A stretch of 64,000 nucleotides of DNA from the NCBI RefSeq assembly GCF_900103985.1, contig NZ_FNIE01000009.1, positions 310,001 to 374,000 on the forward strand, read 5' to 3'. The notes under the pieces are model-generated. The model made no database searches, had not been told where the DNA came from, and was given only the letters and a program-made list of their open reading frames with translations. Positions 1 through 6,529 of the stretch are shown here, in pieces. The position numbers and the translations under genes are program-made. Source of the DNA: Actinacidiphila guanduensis (GTDB taxonomy: Bacteria; Actinomycetota; Actinomycetes; Streptomycetales; Streptomycetaceae). The first letter of the stretch is position 1; every line of letters starts with the position of its first letter.

Positions 1-942
1 CGCGGCCACCGAGCCGTGCACGGGCATGGCGAGGTGGCCGATGCCGGAGACCTTCACATTGCGGGCCTGGAGGTCCGGGTGTTCGAGGCGCGCCGACTCC
101 ACCGGGATCATCAGCTGGTCCAGGTCGCTCCAGAAGGCGACGAAGCGGGTGCGGCAGCCCGGTGCCGGGCGGGCCAGCTCCTCCAGCACCGCCGAACCGG
201 GCCGCATCTGCCGGGCCAGCGGGTGCGGGGCGAGGGCGGGCACGGCCCGGGTGCCCGCGTGCGGTGTACCCAGCGTGACCAGCGTGCGGACCCGCGCGTC
301 CCCGCCCAGGCACTGCACGTAGTAGCGCGCGACCAAGCCGCCCAGGCTGTGGCCCACGATGTCCACCTGCGCGTGGCCCGACTCCTCGCACACCCGCTCG
401 ATGTGCGGCCCGAGCATGGCCGCGGCGGTGCGGATGTCGCCGGTGAGCGGGGAGTAGTTGAGCGCCTGCACGCGGGTCCAGCCGTTGTGCAGCAGGGAGC
501 GCCGCAGCAGGGCGAAGGCGGAGCGGTTGTCCACGAAGCCGTGCAGCATCAGCACCGGCGGGTGGGCGCGGCCCTCGGTGGGCAGCAGCGCGGGCGCCTG
601 CCCGGCGGGGTCCGGCTCGGCTCCGGGCTCGGCCGACCTGCTCGGGCGCGGCGGCGCGGGGGCGCGCTCGGGGAGCATCCCGGTGGGGTAGAGCAACATG
701 TGCCCGGCGAGGACGGCCAGGTCGATCGCGGTGGCCCGGGCGATGTCCGCGCTGTGCCCGCCCCAGTGCGGCAGGGCGGAGAGCACCGGGATACGGCTCC
801 ACGGGCTGCCGTCGACCGCGCGGTCCGGCTCGGGCTTCGGCTCGGCGGCCCTCCCGGTCCCGTCGCGCCCGGCGCCCTTCCCGGTCCCGTCACGCCCGCC
901 GGCGTTGTCGGCCCTCTCGGCCTTGTCGGCGCTCTTGCCCAT
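1..942 (-). CDS. Alpha/beta-hydrolase lipase/esterase, C-terminus beyond window
   Basis: The frame is open from ATG at 942 to the window edge (314 residues, no stop), so the C-terminus is missing. After about 110 Gly/Pro/Ala-rich residues comes an alpha/beta-hydrolase core: oxyanion-region LMLHGF (132-137), nucleophile elbow GHSLGG (197-202, Ser199), acid candidates in WSDLDQL (Asp273/275) and the catalytic His in GHLAMP (His303). TLGTPHAGT is typical of triacylglycerol lipases of the LipA/Pseudomonas type. A GGGAGGTGG Shine-Dalgarno lies 4-6 bases before the ATG. The reading frame and triad are seen directly; lipase rather than another esterase is inferred. No secretion signal is evident, so it is probably cytoplasmic or membrane-associated through residues 73-90. 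Confidence 0.85.
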   Translation of the reverse strand, partial: MGKSADKAERADNAGGRDGTGKGAGRDGTGRAAEPKPEPDRAVDGSPWSRIPVLSALPHWGGHSADIARATAIDLAVLAGHMLLYPTGMLPERAPAPPRPSRSAEPGAEPDPAGQAPALLPTEGRAHPPVLMLHGFVDNRSAFALLRRSLLHNGWTRVQALNYSPLTGDIRTAAAMLGPHIERVCEESGHAQVDIVGHSLGGLVARYYVQCLGGDARVRTLVTLGTPHAGTRAVPALAPHPLARQMRPGSAVLEELARPAPGCRTRFVAFWSDLDQLMIPVESARLEHPDLQARNVKVSGIGHLAMPVHGSVAA

Positions 943-1347
943 TGCGCCCACCTCCCGTCGTGGCGCCCGGGGATCGGCGTCGATCCCCGGACACCCCCAG
1001 CGGGAGCCGGAGCGGAGGCCGCACCGCCTGGTCCTGCGGCTGCGAACGAGGTGGTGCGGCTTCCTTGCAGCGGCTCTCACGGAACGTGCCGGGCGTCCCC
1101 GCCGCTCCCGGCGTGTCCCTCGCCGGGGGCCGCGGGCGACCCGGACCGTTGGTGCATGTGTCCCAAGGTGTGACTTCCCCCTCCTCCCGGTTCGTAAAAC
1201 TGTCGGGCGCGGCGGGTGAGCGATAACGTTCGTTCACACGGTGGGGTGCCCGTCCCCTGCGCGCCACGCCGTCCGGTGCGGTCGGGCACCGCCCTCAACC
1301 CCCGGCCACCGCTTCGCGGCACGCGAGCCGTACCCATGGAGGCAGTG
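943..1347. other. Divergent intergenic region, no gene
   Basis: This gap separates the divergent lipase and B12-binding genes. The frame of the downstream gene stays open back to a GTG at 1216, but that extension is Pro/Arg-rich, has no Shine-Dalgarno and does not resemble the family's N-terminus. I see no RNA gene. A relatively AT-rich patch near 1195-1235 is the likeliest promoter area, but no convincing -35/-10 pair stands out. Confidence 0.4.
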
Positions 1348-1761
1348 ATGGGAGTGTCCGGACCGATCCGCGTGGTGGTCGCCAAGCCGGGGCTCGACGG
1401 CCATGACCGCGGCGCCAAGGTGATCGCGCGGGCGCTGCGGGACGCCGGCATGGAGGTCATCTACACCGGGCTGCACCAGACGCCCGAGCAGGTGGTGGAC
1501 ACCGCGATCCAGGAGGACGCCGACGCGATCGGCCTGTCCATCCTGTCCGGCGCCCACATGACGCTCTTCGCCAAGGTCGTCGAGCTGCTGCGCGAGCGCG
1601 ACGCGGAGGACATCAAGGTCTTCGGCGGCGGCATCATCCCCGAGGCCGACATCCCGCCCCTCAAGGATCTCGGCGTGGCCGCGATCTTCACCCCCGGCAC
1701 CCCCACGGGCGATGTCGTCGAATGGGTCAACGCAAACGTCGGCCAGCCCGCCGAGGCGTAG
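1348..1761 (+). CDS. Cobalamin-binding small subunit of an acyl-CoA mutase (IcmB-like)
   Basis: This 137-residue protein is a stand-alone B12-binding domain. It carries the signature DGHDRG (17-22), whose His19 is the expected lower axial ligand of cobalamin, then GLSILSGAH, GGGIIPEAD and FTPGTPTGD, which line the nucleotide-tail pocket. Length and N-terminus match the small subunit of streptomycete isobutyryl-CoA mutase (about 136 residues), which pairs with a separate catalytic chain. Start choice: ATG at 1348 has GGAGG five bases upstream; ATG at 1336 overlaps that Shine-Dalgarno. No catalytic subunit is adjacent. The only one in the window is at 52602, so the partner is uncertain: that protein or an unlinked IcmA. 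Confidence 0.9.
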   Translation: MGVSGPIRVVVAKPGLDGHDRGAKVIARALRDAGMEVIYTGLHQTPEQVVDTAIQEDADAIGLSILSGAHMTLFAKVVELLRERDAEDIKVFGGGIIPEADIPPLKDLGVAAIFTPGTPTGDVVEWVNANVGQPAEA

Positions 1762-1794
1762 CGCTCCGCGGACAGCGGGGAGGGTGCCCTTGGT

Positions 1795-1957
1795 GGGGCG
1801 GTGCCCAGGCAGCTCTTGAGCTGGGGCTGCCGTTCGTAGGGCGGTGCCCAGCACCTCCCGCGGGGGGCCGTTCGCACGGCGGTACGCAGGCAGCTCCCGC
1901 GCTGGGGCCAGGACGTGCCCTTCGTACGGCGGGCGGCGCCCAGCGGCTCCCGTGTCG
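1795..1957. repeat. Degenerate intergenic repeats (about 40-50 bp units)
   Basis: In the gap between the B12-binding gene and the convergent DUF5691 gene, four imperfect units begin with a GGCGGTGCCCAG-like core near 1796, 1839, 1878 and 1927, and three share a CCGTTCGTA- or CCTTCGTA-like end. Unit lengths vary (about 38-51 bp). No coding pattern or hairpin terminator is apparent and function is unknown. Confidence 0.5.
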
Positions 1958-2094
1958 GCTGACGTGACCGGGCGGCCCCACTGGCCGTGTCAGCAGGGGA
2001 GCCGCCCGGCGGCGGCGAGGGGCGGGGTCCGTGGCGTGGATATGCCGGGGCCCGGCTCGGAGCGCGCCCGGCACGGAAGCCGGCACCCGGGTTC

Positions 2095-3684
2095 CTACTC
2101 CATGATCTCCTCCGGGGGTGCGGTGGGGGCGCCGGAGAGTTCCTGGAGCATCAGGGCGCGCAGGCGAAGGGTGCTGGTGAGGCGCTGGAACGCCTCGGAC
2201 CAGTAGGCGCTCGCGCCCGGGGAACCCCCGGGGGACTCCTCCGTGGTGGCGGACAGCAGGGCGACCTGGTCGGCCGCGGCAGGGTCGAGGCAGCGCTCGG
2301 CCAGGCCCATCACCCCGCTGAAGCTCCACGGGTAGCTGCCGCCGTCCCGTGCGATGTCCAGCGCGTCGATCACCGCCCGGCCCAGCTCCGGGCTCCAGGG
2401 CACCGCGCACGCGCCCAGCATCTGGAACGCCTCCGACAGCCCATGCGCCGCCACGAACCGCGCCACCCACGCCGCCCGCTCCTGCGCCGGCAGGATCGAC
2501 AGCAGCTTCGCCGGGTCGCCCACCGGGGTGACCGGCCCGGAACCGTCCGGCGGCGGCCCGAGCAGGGCCCGCGCCCACGCGGCGTCGCGCTGCCGCACCG
2601 CGGCCCGGCACCAGGACGCGTGCAGGTCGGGCTGCCAGTCGTCCAGCACCGGCAGGGCGACGATCTCCTCCGGGCTGCGGCCCCCGAACCGTTCGGTCCA
2701 CATGCTCAGCGGCGCCGCGTCCACCAACTGGCCCAGCCACCACGAGCGTTCCCCCCGCCCGCTCGGCGGCTTGGGCGCCACCCCGTCGCGCTCCATCGCC
2801 GCGTCGCACTCGTACGGCGCCTCCACTGCTATGCCCTCGGCGGTCAGCGACACGCAGCTGCGGGCGCGGGCGGCCATCCGCGCGGCCAGCGCGGAACCGG
2901 GCAACGCCGACAGCAGTTCGGCGGCCGTGGCCCGTACGTTGCGGCTGCGGTCGGCCAGCGCCTCCTCCAGGAAGGGCTCGTCCGCCGGCGACAGGCCCGT
3001 CCGCAACGCGTCCATGAACATCAGCCGGTCCTCGGCCCGCTCGGTGCGCCAGGTCGAGGCGAGCATGTCGAGCCCGGCCGCCGGGTCCTCCCGCCGTACC
3101 GCCGTCAGCAGCGCGACCCGCTCGGCGAACAGGCCCTCCTCCCACAGCCGCGCCCGCGCCGACTCGTCCTCGGCGGCCGCCGCCGCGCCCACCGCGCCCC
3201 CGCCCGCCCGCAGCGCGAACTTCCAGTCGGGGTTCAGCGCCGCGAGCCACAGCGCACGCGGCCCCGCCACGGCGAGCGCGTCAGCCCGCAGGTCGGTACG
3301 GGAGCGGGCCGCGTCCAGCAACTCGGGCAGCAGCGCGTGCGGCACCGCCCAGCCGCGCTGCCGTGCGACGGCGAGCCACTGCGGCAGCAGCTCGGTCAGG
3401 TTGGGCGCCGCGCCCTGACGGCCCCGGCCGCTGCCGGTGAGCATCATCCGCAGCCGGCGGGCCGCCGCCTCGGGCAGCGGCGGCCGCGGATCGTCCGCCG
3501 CCTGCCCCGGCCGTGGCCCGGCCACCGCGGGCAGCACCCCGGCCCTGCGCCGGACCACGGCCTCGGCCGCCGCGTCCAGCAGCCCCTCGGCGGCCTCGGC
3601 CGCGTCCCCCACGATCCCCGCGGGCCGTCGGCGCTCGGTGCCGAGCAGCGCGCTGCCGACGAGGTCGTCCCACGCCACGGTCAT
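2095..3684 (-). CDS. DUF5691 family protein
   Basis: This 529-residue protein begins TVAWDDLVGSALLGTERR and is rich in Ala/Leu helices, for example FMDALRTGLSPADEPFLEEAL and NVRATAAELLSALPGS, which look like HEAT-type helical repeats in the middle. Its characteristic neighbour is a SWIM zinc-finger protein, as here (upstream, same strand). Start: ATG at 3684 is followed by the conserved TVAWDDL; the frame is open back to 3756, but that part is low-complexity. Biochemical function is not known. Context places it with the MoxR/DUF5682/VWA genes driven from the shared promoter region at 5.2 kb, although a 162-bp gap from the SWIM gene could hold its own promoter. Confidence 0.85.
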   Translation of the reverse strand: MTVAWDDLVGSALLGTERRRPAGIVGDAAEAAEGLLDAAAEAVVRRRAGVLPAVAGPRPGQAADDPRPPLPEAAARRLRMMLTGSGRGRQGAAPNLTELLPQWLAVARQRGWAVPHALLPELLDAARSRTDLRADALAVAGPRALWLAALNPDWKFALRAGGGAVGAAAAAEDESARARLWEEGLFAERVALLTAVRREDPAAGLDMLASTWRTERAEDRLMFMDALRTGLSPADEPFLEEALADRSRNVRATAAELLSALPGSALAARMAARARSCVSLTAEGIAVEAPYECDAAMERDGVAPKPPSGRGERSWWLGQLVDAAPLSMWTERFGGRSPEEIVALPVLDDWQPDLHASWCRAAVRQRDAAWARALLGPPPDGSGPVTPVGDPAKLLSILPAQERAAWVARFVAAHGLSEAFQMLGACAVPWSPELGRAVIDALDIARDGGSYPWSFSGVMGLAERCLDPAAADQVALLSATTEESPGGSPGASAYWSEAFQRLTSTLRLRALMLQELSGAPTAPPEEIME

Positions 3685-3775
3685 CACCTGACCCCCTCTT
3701 CCTGCGGTGCTTCCGCTGTCGTCGCTCTGTGATCGCTCTGCCGTTGCTTCTGCCATCGCCGTGTGCCGACGTGCG

Positions 3776-3810
3776 CTGCCGCCTGCCGCCTGCCGCCTGC
3801 CGCCTGCCGC
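3776..3810. repeat. Heptanucleotide tandem repeat (CTGCCGC x5)
   Basis: Five perfect head-to-tail copies of CTGCCGC lie in the 162-bp gap between the SWIM gene and the DUF5691 gene, about 90 bp upstream of the DUF5691 start. A 7-bp period is not codon-phased and such tracts can slip in length. It may sit in the transcript leader of DUF5691. No function is known. Confidence 0.8.
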
Positions 3811-3846
3811 CGGTCCGGCCGGCCCGCCGGTCGGGGTCGTCCGGCC

Positions 3847-5208
3847 CTACGGGAACACCGCTGTCGCCGCCGGGCCCGGCCACGCCGTCAGCGGCCGGGC
3901 ACCCATCGGCGTCAGCTCGGCGAAGACCGTCAGCGGGTGGCCGCCGGAGAGCGCGGCCAGTCGCCAGGGCGCGGGACCCGCGAGCGGCACGGCGTCCTGC
4001 GAGCCGGCGTCGGCGAGCTGCCAGCGGTCCGGCCCGGGTATGGGCACGACGTCGCCGAGCAGCACAGGCCACGCGTCCAGCCACGGATCGTCGGCCAGCG
4101 CCGCCCCGTAGGAGTCCAGGGCCGCGCCTATCGCGGTGCCGGACGGGACCGGGGCCGCCTCCGGCGCGGTGCGGTGCGGGCCCAGCGCGGCCCGCAGCGG
4201 CACGGCCGAGGGGTGGTAGGCCAGCTCGGCGTCCATCAGCACGCCCAACGGCAGCGCCAGTTGGGGCGCGCGCCCGGCCGCGCCGAAGTCCAGCACGAGG
4301 GCGAACCGACCGGCGCCGCCCGCGCTCCCGCCGCTGCCGTCGTGCAGCCATATCCGGCGGGTCGTCAGCCGGTCGTCCGCCGTGTCGTACTGCGCGACGA
4401 CCTGCCAGCGGGCCTGCACGGTGGGCCCGGCGAGCAGGTCGGCGGAGTCCACGGTGAAGCCGATCCGGGACCGCACGGTGTCCACCAGCGGGCCGGGCAG
4501 GCCCTCCCGGCCCAGGAACCCGCGGGCCAGCAGGTGGAGCAGAGCGGTCTCCTCCAGCATTCGCGACGGCCAGTCGCCCCCTGAGGTGACGATGGACCCC
4601 AACTCCCGTACCCGCGCGGCCAGTCCGGGCGCCTGCGCGTCCACCATCCGGGCCGCCGTCTCCTCGAAGGGGCGGTGCCCGGCACTGTCGGCCCCCGCCA
4701 GGCCGCCCCGCAGCAGATCCGCGAGCCGCTGCTCCAGCTCGGCGGCGCCGCCCTCGACCCGCACGATCCGCCGCTCGGCCCGCCGCCTGGCCGCCTCCGC
4801 GTCGGCAGGCGCGGACGGGCGCGCGGGCTCGGCGGCCGCGGCCTCCTCCTTCTTCCGGCGCGCGGCGATCCACTCCGCGACCCATTCCGCTTCCTCGCCC
4901 GCCCTGCCCGCGGCGGCGATCGGCCCGTCGGAGCCCTCGGACCACAGCAGCAGCAGCGCCAGCGCGTGCTTGCACGGGAACTTGCGGCTCGGGCAGGTGC
5001 AGCGGAAGGCGGGGCCGCGCGTGTCCACCGCCGTCTGGTACGGCTTGCTGCCACTGCCCTTGCACAGCCCCCACACCGCTGTGCCCGCCGCCCCCGTGCC
5101 GGACCACGGCGCGGGCGAGGCCAGCTTCGCCCCCGCTTTGCGTGAGGCGGCGTCAGGTGCCAGCGCGAGCACCTGGTCCGCGGTCCACCGCGATTCCGTT
5201 TCTTCCAT
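3847..5208 (-). CDS. SWIM zinc-finger protein
   Basis: A 453-residue protein with a SWIM zinc finger near the N-terminus: Cys70-x-Cys72-x6-Cys79-x-His81, in the context FRCTCPSRKFPCKHAL. SWIM fingers bind Zn and often mediate DNA or protein contacts. A charged, Ala/Glu/Lys-rich helical stretch (about 105-165) and a long unassigned C-terminal region follow. Start: ATG at 5208 lies 7 bases after a perfect TACGGT -10 element and has no Shine-Dalgarno, so the mRNA is probably leaderless. An in-frame TTG at 5256 would lie upstream of the promoter. It forms the left arm of a divergent unit with MoxR, DUF5682 and VWA genes. The molecular role is unknown; DNA-damage induction is inferred from the promoter. 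Confidence 0.9.
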   Translation of the reverse strand: MEETESRWTADQVLALAPDAASRKAGAKLASPAPWSGTGAAGTAVWGLCKGSGSKPYQTAVDTRGPAFRCTCPSRKFPCKHALALLLLWSEGSDGPIAAAGRAGEEAEWVAEWIAARRKKEEAAAAEPARPSAPADAEAARRRAERRIVRVEGGAAELEQRLADLLRGGLAGADSAGHRPFEETAARMVDAQAPGLAARVRELGSIVTSGGDWPSRMLEETALLHLLARGFLGREGLPGPLVDTVRSRIGFTVDSADLLAGPTVQARWQVVAQYDTADDRLTTRRIWLHDGSGGSAGGAGRFALVLDFGAAGRAPQLALPLGVLMDAELAYHPSAVPLRAALGPHRTAPEAAPVPSGTAIGAALDSYGAALADDPWLDAWPVLLGDVVPIPGPDRWQLADAGSQDAVPLAGPAPWRLAALSGGHPLTVFAELTPMGARPLTAWPGPAATAVFP

Positions 5209-5215
5209 GTCACAG

Positions 5216-5238
5216 ACCGTAGTGCTCCCCACTGACAA
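5216..5238 (-). promoter_or_regulatory. PafBC-type (RecA-independent) DNA-damage promoter for the SWIM gene
   Basis: Read on the minus strand: TTGTCAGTG (5238-5230), exactly 8 bases, then TACGGT (5221-5216). This fits the published actinobacterial RecA-NDp consensus TTGTCRGTG-N8-TANNNT without mismatch. ATG of the SWIM gene follows after 7 bases, placing the predicted transcription start at or next to the start codon. Confidence 0.85.
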
Positions 5239-5284
5239 TCGCTCTGACCTGCGCAAATAGCGCTGGGTGACCGATTGTCAGTGG
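5229..5284. promoter_or_regulatory. Perfect 13-bp inverted repeat joining two divergent promoters
   Basis: CCACTGACAATCG at 5229-5241 is repeated as its exact reverse complement at 5272-5284, with a 30-bp spacer. Each arm contains one TTGTCAGTG box pointing outward, so the symmetry is that of two back-to-back promoters. This is seen directly in the sequence. Confidence 0.9.
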
Positions 5285-5297
5285 TCGGGTGCATCGT
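5275..5297 (+). promoter_or_regulatory. PafBC-type DNA-damage promoter for the MoxR operon
   Basis: TTGTCAGTG (5275-5283), 8 bases, then CATCGT (5292-5297). The upstream box is perfect. The -10 keeps A at position 2 and T at position 6 of TANNNT but has C for the first T, so this arm may be weaker. A transcript starting about 6-7 bases later would have a leader near 53 nt before the GTG at 5357. Confidence 0.75.
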
Positions 5298-5356
5298 GGA
5301 AGCACACCGAACGACCACGGGCCGAACGGCCCGTTCCACGTGAGTGGGGGAGAGCT

Positions 5357-6529
5357 GTGTCCACTGTGCCTACCGGGCCTACGACGCCTGCTGCCGTTCC
5401 TGGGCAGTCCACGTCACCGACGACGGCCGCCGGCACCGGCGCGGAGCCGGCCGACGCGCTGCGCCCGCACGCGGAGGAAGCCTTCGCGGACGAACTGGCC
5501 GCGCTCGCCGCCGCCGACGACCGGCCCCGCCCGGCCCGCTGGCGGCTGTCCCCGTGGGCCGTGGCCACGTACCTGCTGGGCGGCACCCTGCCGGACGGCA
5601 CCGTGATCACCCCGAAGTACGTCGGCCCGCGGCGGATCGTGGAGGTCGCTGTCACCACGCTGGCCACCGACCGGGCGCTGCTGCTGCTCGGCGTGCCCGG
5701 CACCGCCAAGACCTGGGTCTCCGAGCACCTGGCCGCCGCCATCAGCGGCGACTCCACCCTCCTCGTCCAGGGCACCGCCGGCACCCCGGAGGAGGCGATC
5801 CGCTACGGGTGGAACTACGCGCAGCTCCTCACCCACGGCCCCAGCCGGGACGCACTCGTGCACAGCCCGGTCATGCGCGCGATGGCCGAGGGCCGGATCG
5901 CCCGCGTCGAGGAGCTGACCCGCATCCCGGCCGACGTGCAGGACACCCTCATCACGATCCTGTCCGAGAAGACCCTGCCGATACCGGAGTTGGGCAGCGA
6001 GACGCAGGCCGTGCGCGGCTTCAACCTGATCGCGACCGCCAACGACCGCGACCGCGGGGTCAACGACCTGTCGAGCGCGCTGCGCCGCCGCTTCAACACG
6101 GTGGTGCTGCCGCTGCCGGCCACCGCGGAGGAGGAGGTGGACATCGTCGCCCGCCGGGTCGACCAGATCGGCCGCGGGCTGGACCTGCCCGACGTCCCGC
6201 GCGGCGCCGACGAGATCCGCCGCGTCGTCACCGTCTTCCGCGAACTGCGCGGCGGCGTCACCGAGGACGGCCGCACGAAGGTCAAGTCCCCCTCCGGCAC
6301 GCTCTCCACGGCCGAGGCGATCTCCGTGGTGACCAACGGCCTCGCGCTGGCCGCCCACTTCGGGGACGGCGTGCTGCGGGCCGGCGACGTGGCCGCGGGC
6401 ATCCTCGGTGCCGTCGTGCGCGACCCGGCCGCCGACCGCCTGGTCTGGCAGGAGTACCTGGAGACGGTGGTCCGCGAGCGCGAGGGCTGGAAAGACTTCT
6501 ACCGGGCCTGCCGGGAGGTGACGGCATGA
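5357..6529 (+). CDS. MoxR-type AAA+ ATPase
   Basis: This 390-residue AAA+ ATPase has Walker A GVPGTAKT (112-119), a Walker B/DE-like region RIARVEEL (about 180-187), a sensor ATAND stretch (about 226-230) and arginine-rich SALRRRFN near 241-248. MoxR ATPases act as chaperones or remodelling engines, usually with a VWA-domain partner that presents the substrate, and such a partner is encoded two genes downstream. Start: GTG at 5357 with GGGGAG just upstream. The frame is open back to 5267, but that would place the start inside the promoter. The stop overlaps the next start (ATGA at 6526-6529), implying translational coupling. Confidence 0.9.
   Translation: MSTVPTGPTTPAAVPGQSTSPTTAAGTGAEPADALRPHAEEAFADELAALAAADDRPRPARWRLSPWAVATYLLGGTLPDGTVITPKYVGPRRIVEVAVTTLATDRALLLLGVPGTAKTWVSEHLAAAISGDSTLLVQGTAGTPEEAIRYGWNYAQLLTHGPSRDALVHSPVMRAMAEGRIARVEELTRIPADVQDTLITILSEKTLPIPELGSETQAVRGFNLIATANDRDRGVNDLSSALRRRFNTVVLPLPATAEEEVDIVARRVDQIGRGLDLPDVPRGADEIRRVVTVFRELRGGVTEDGRTKVKSPSGTLSTAEAISVVTNGLALAAHFGDGVLRAGDVAAGILGAVVRDPAADRLVWQEYLETVVREREGWKDFYRACREVTA

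Noticed and set aside
5344..6525. Open frame upstream of DUF5682 that would fuse about 394 residues to it
   Set aside because: It is the +1-type shadow of the MoxR gene with Arg/Pro-rich composition. The DUF5682 ATG at 6526 overlaps the MoxR stop in the usual ATGA arrangement.
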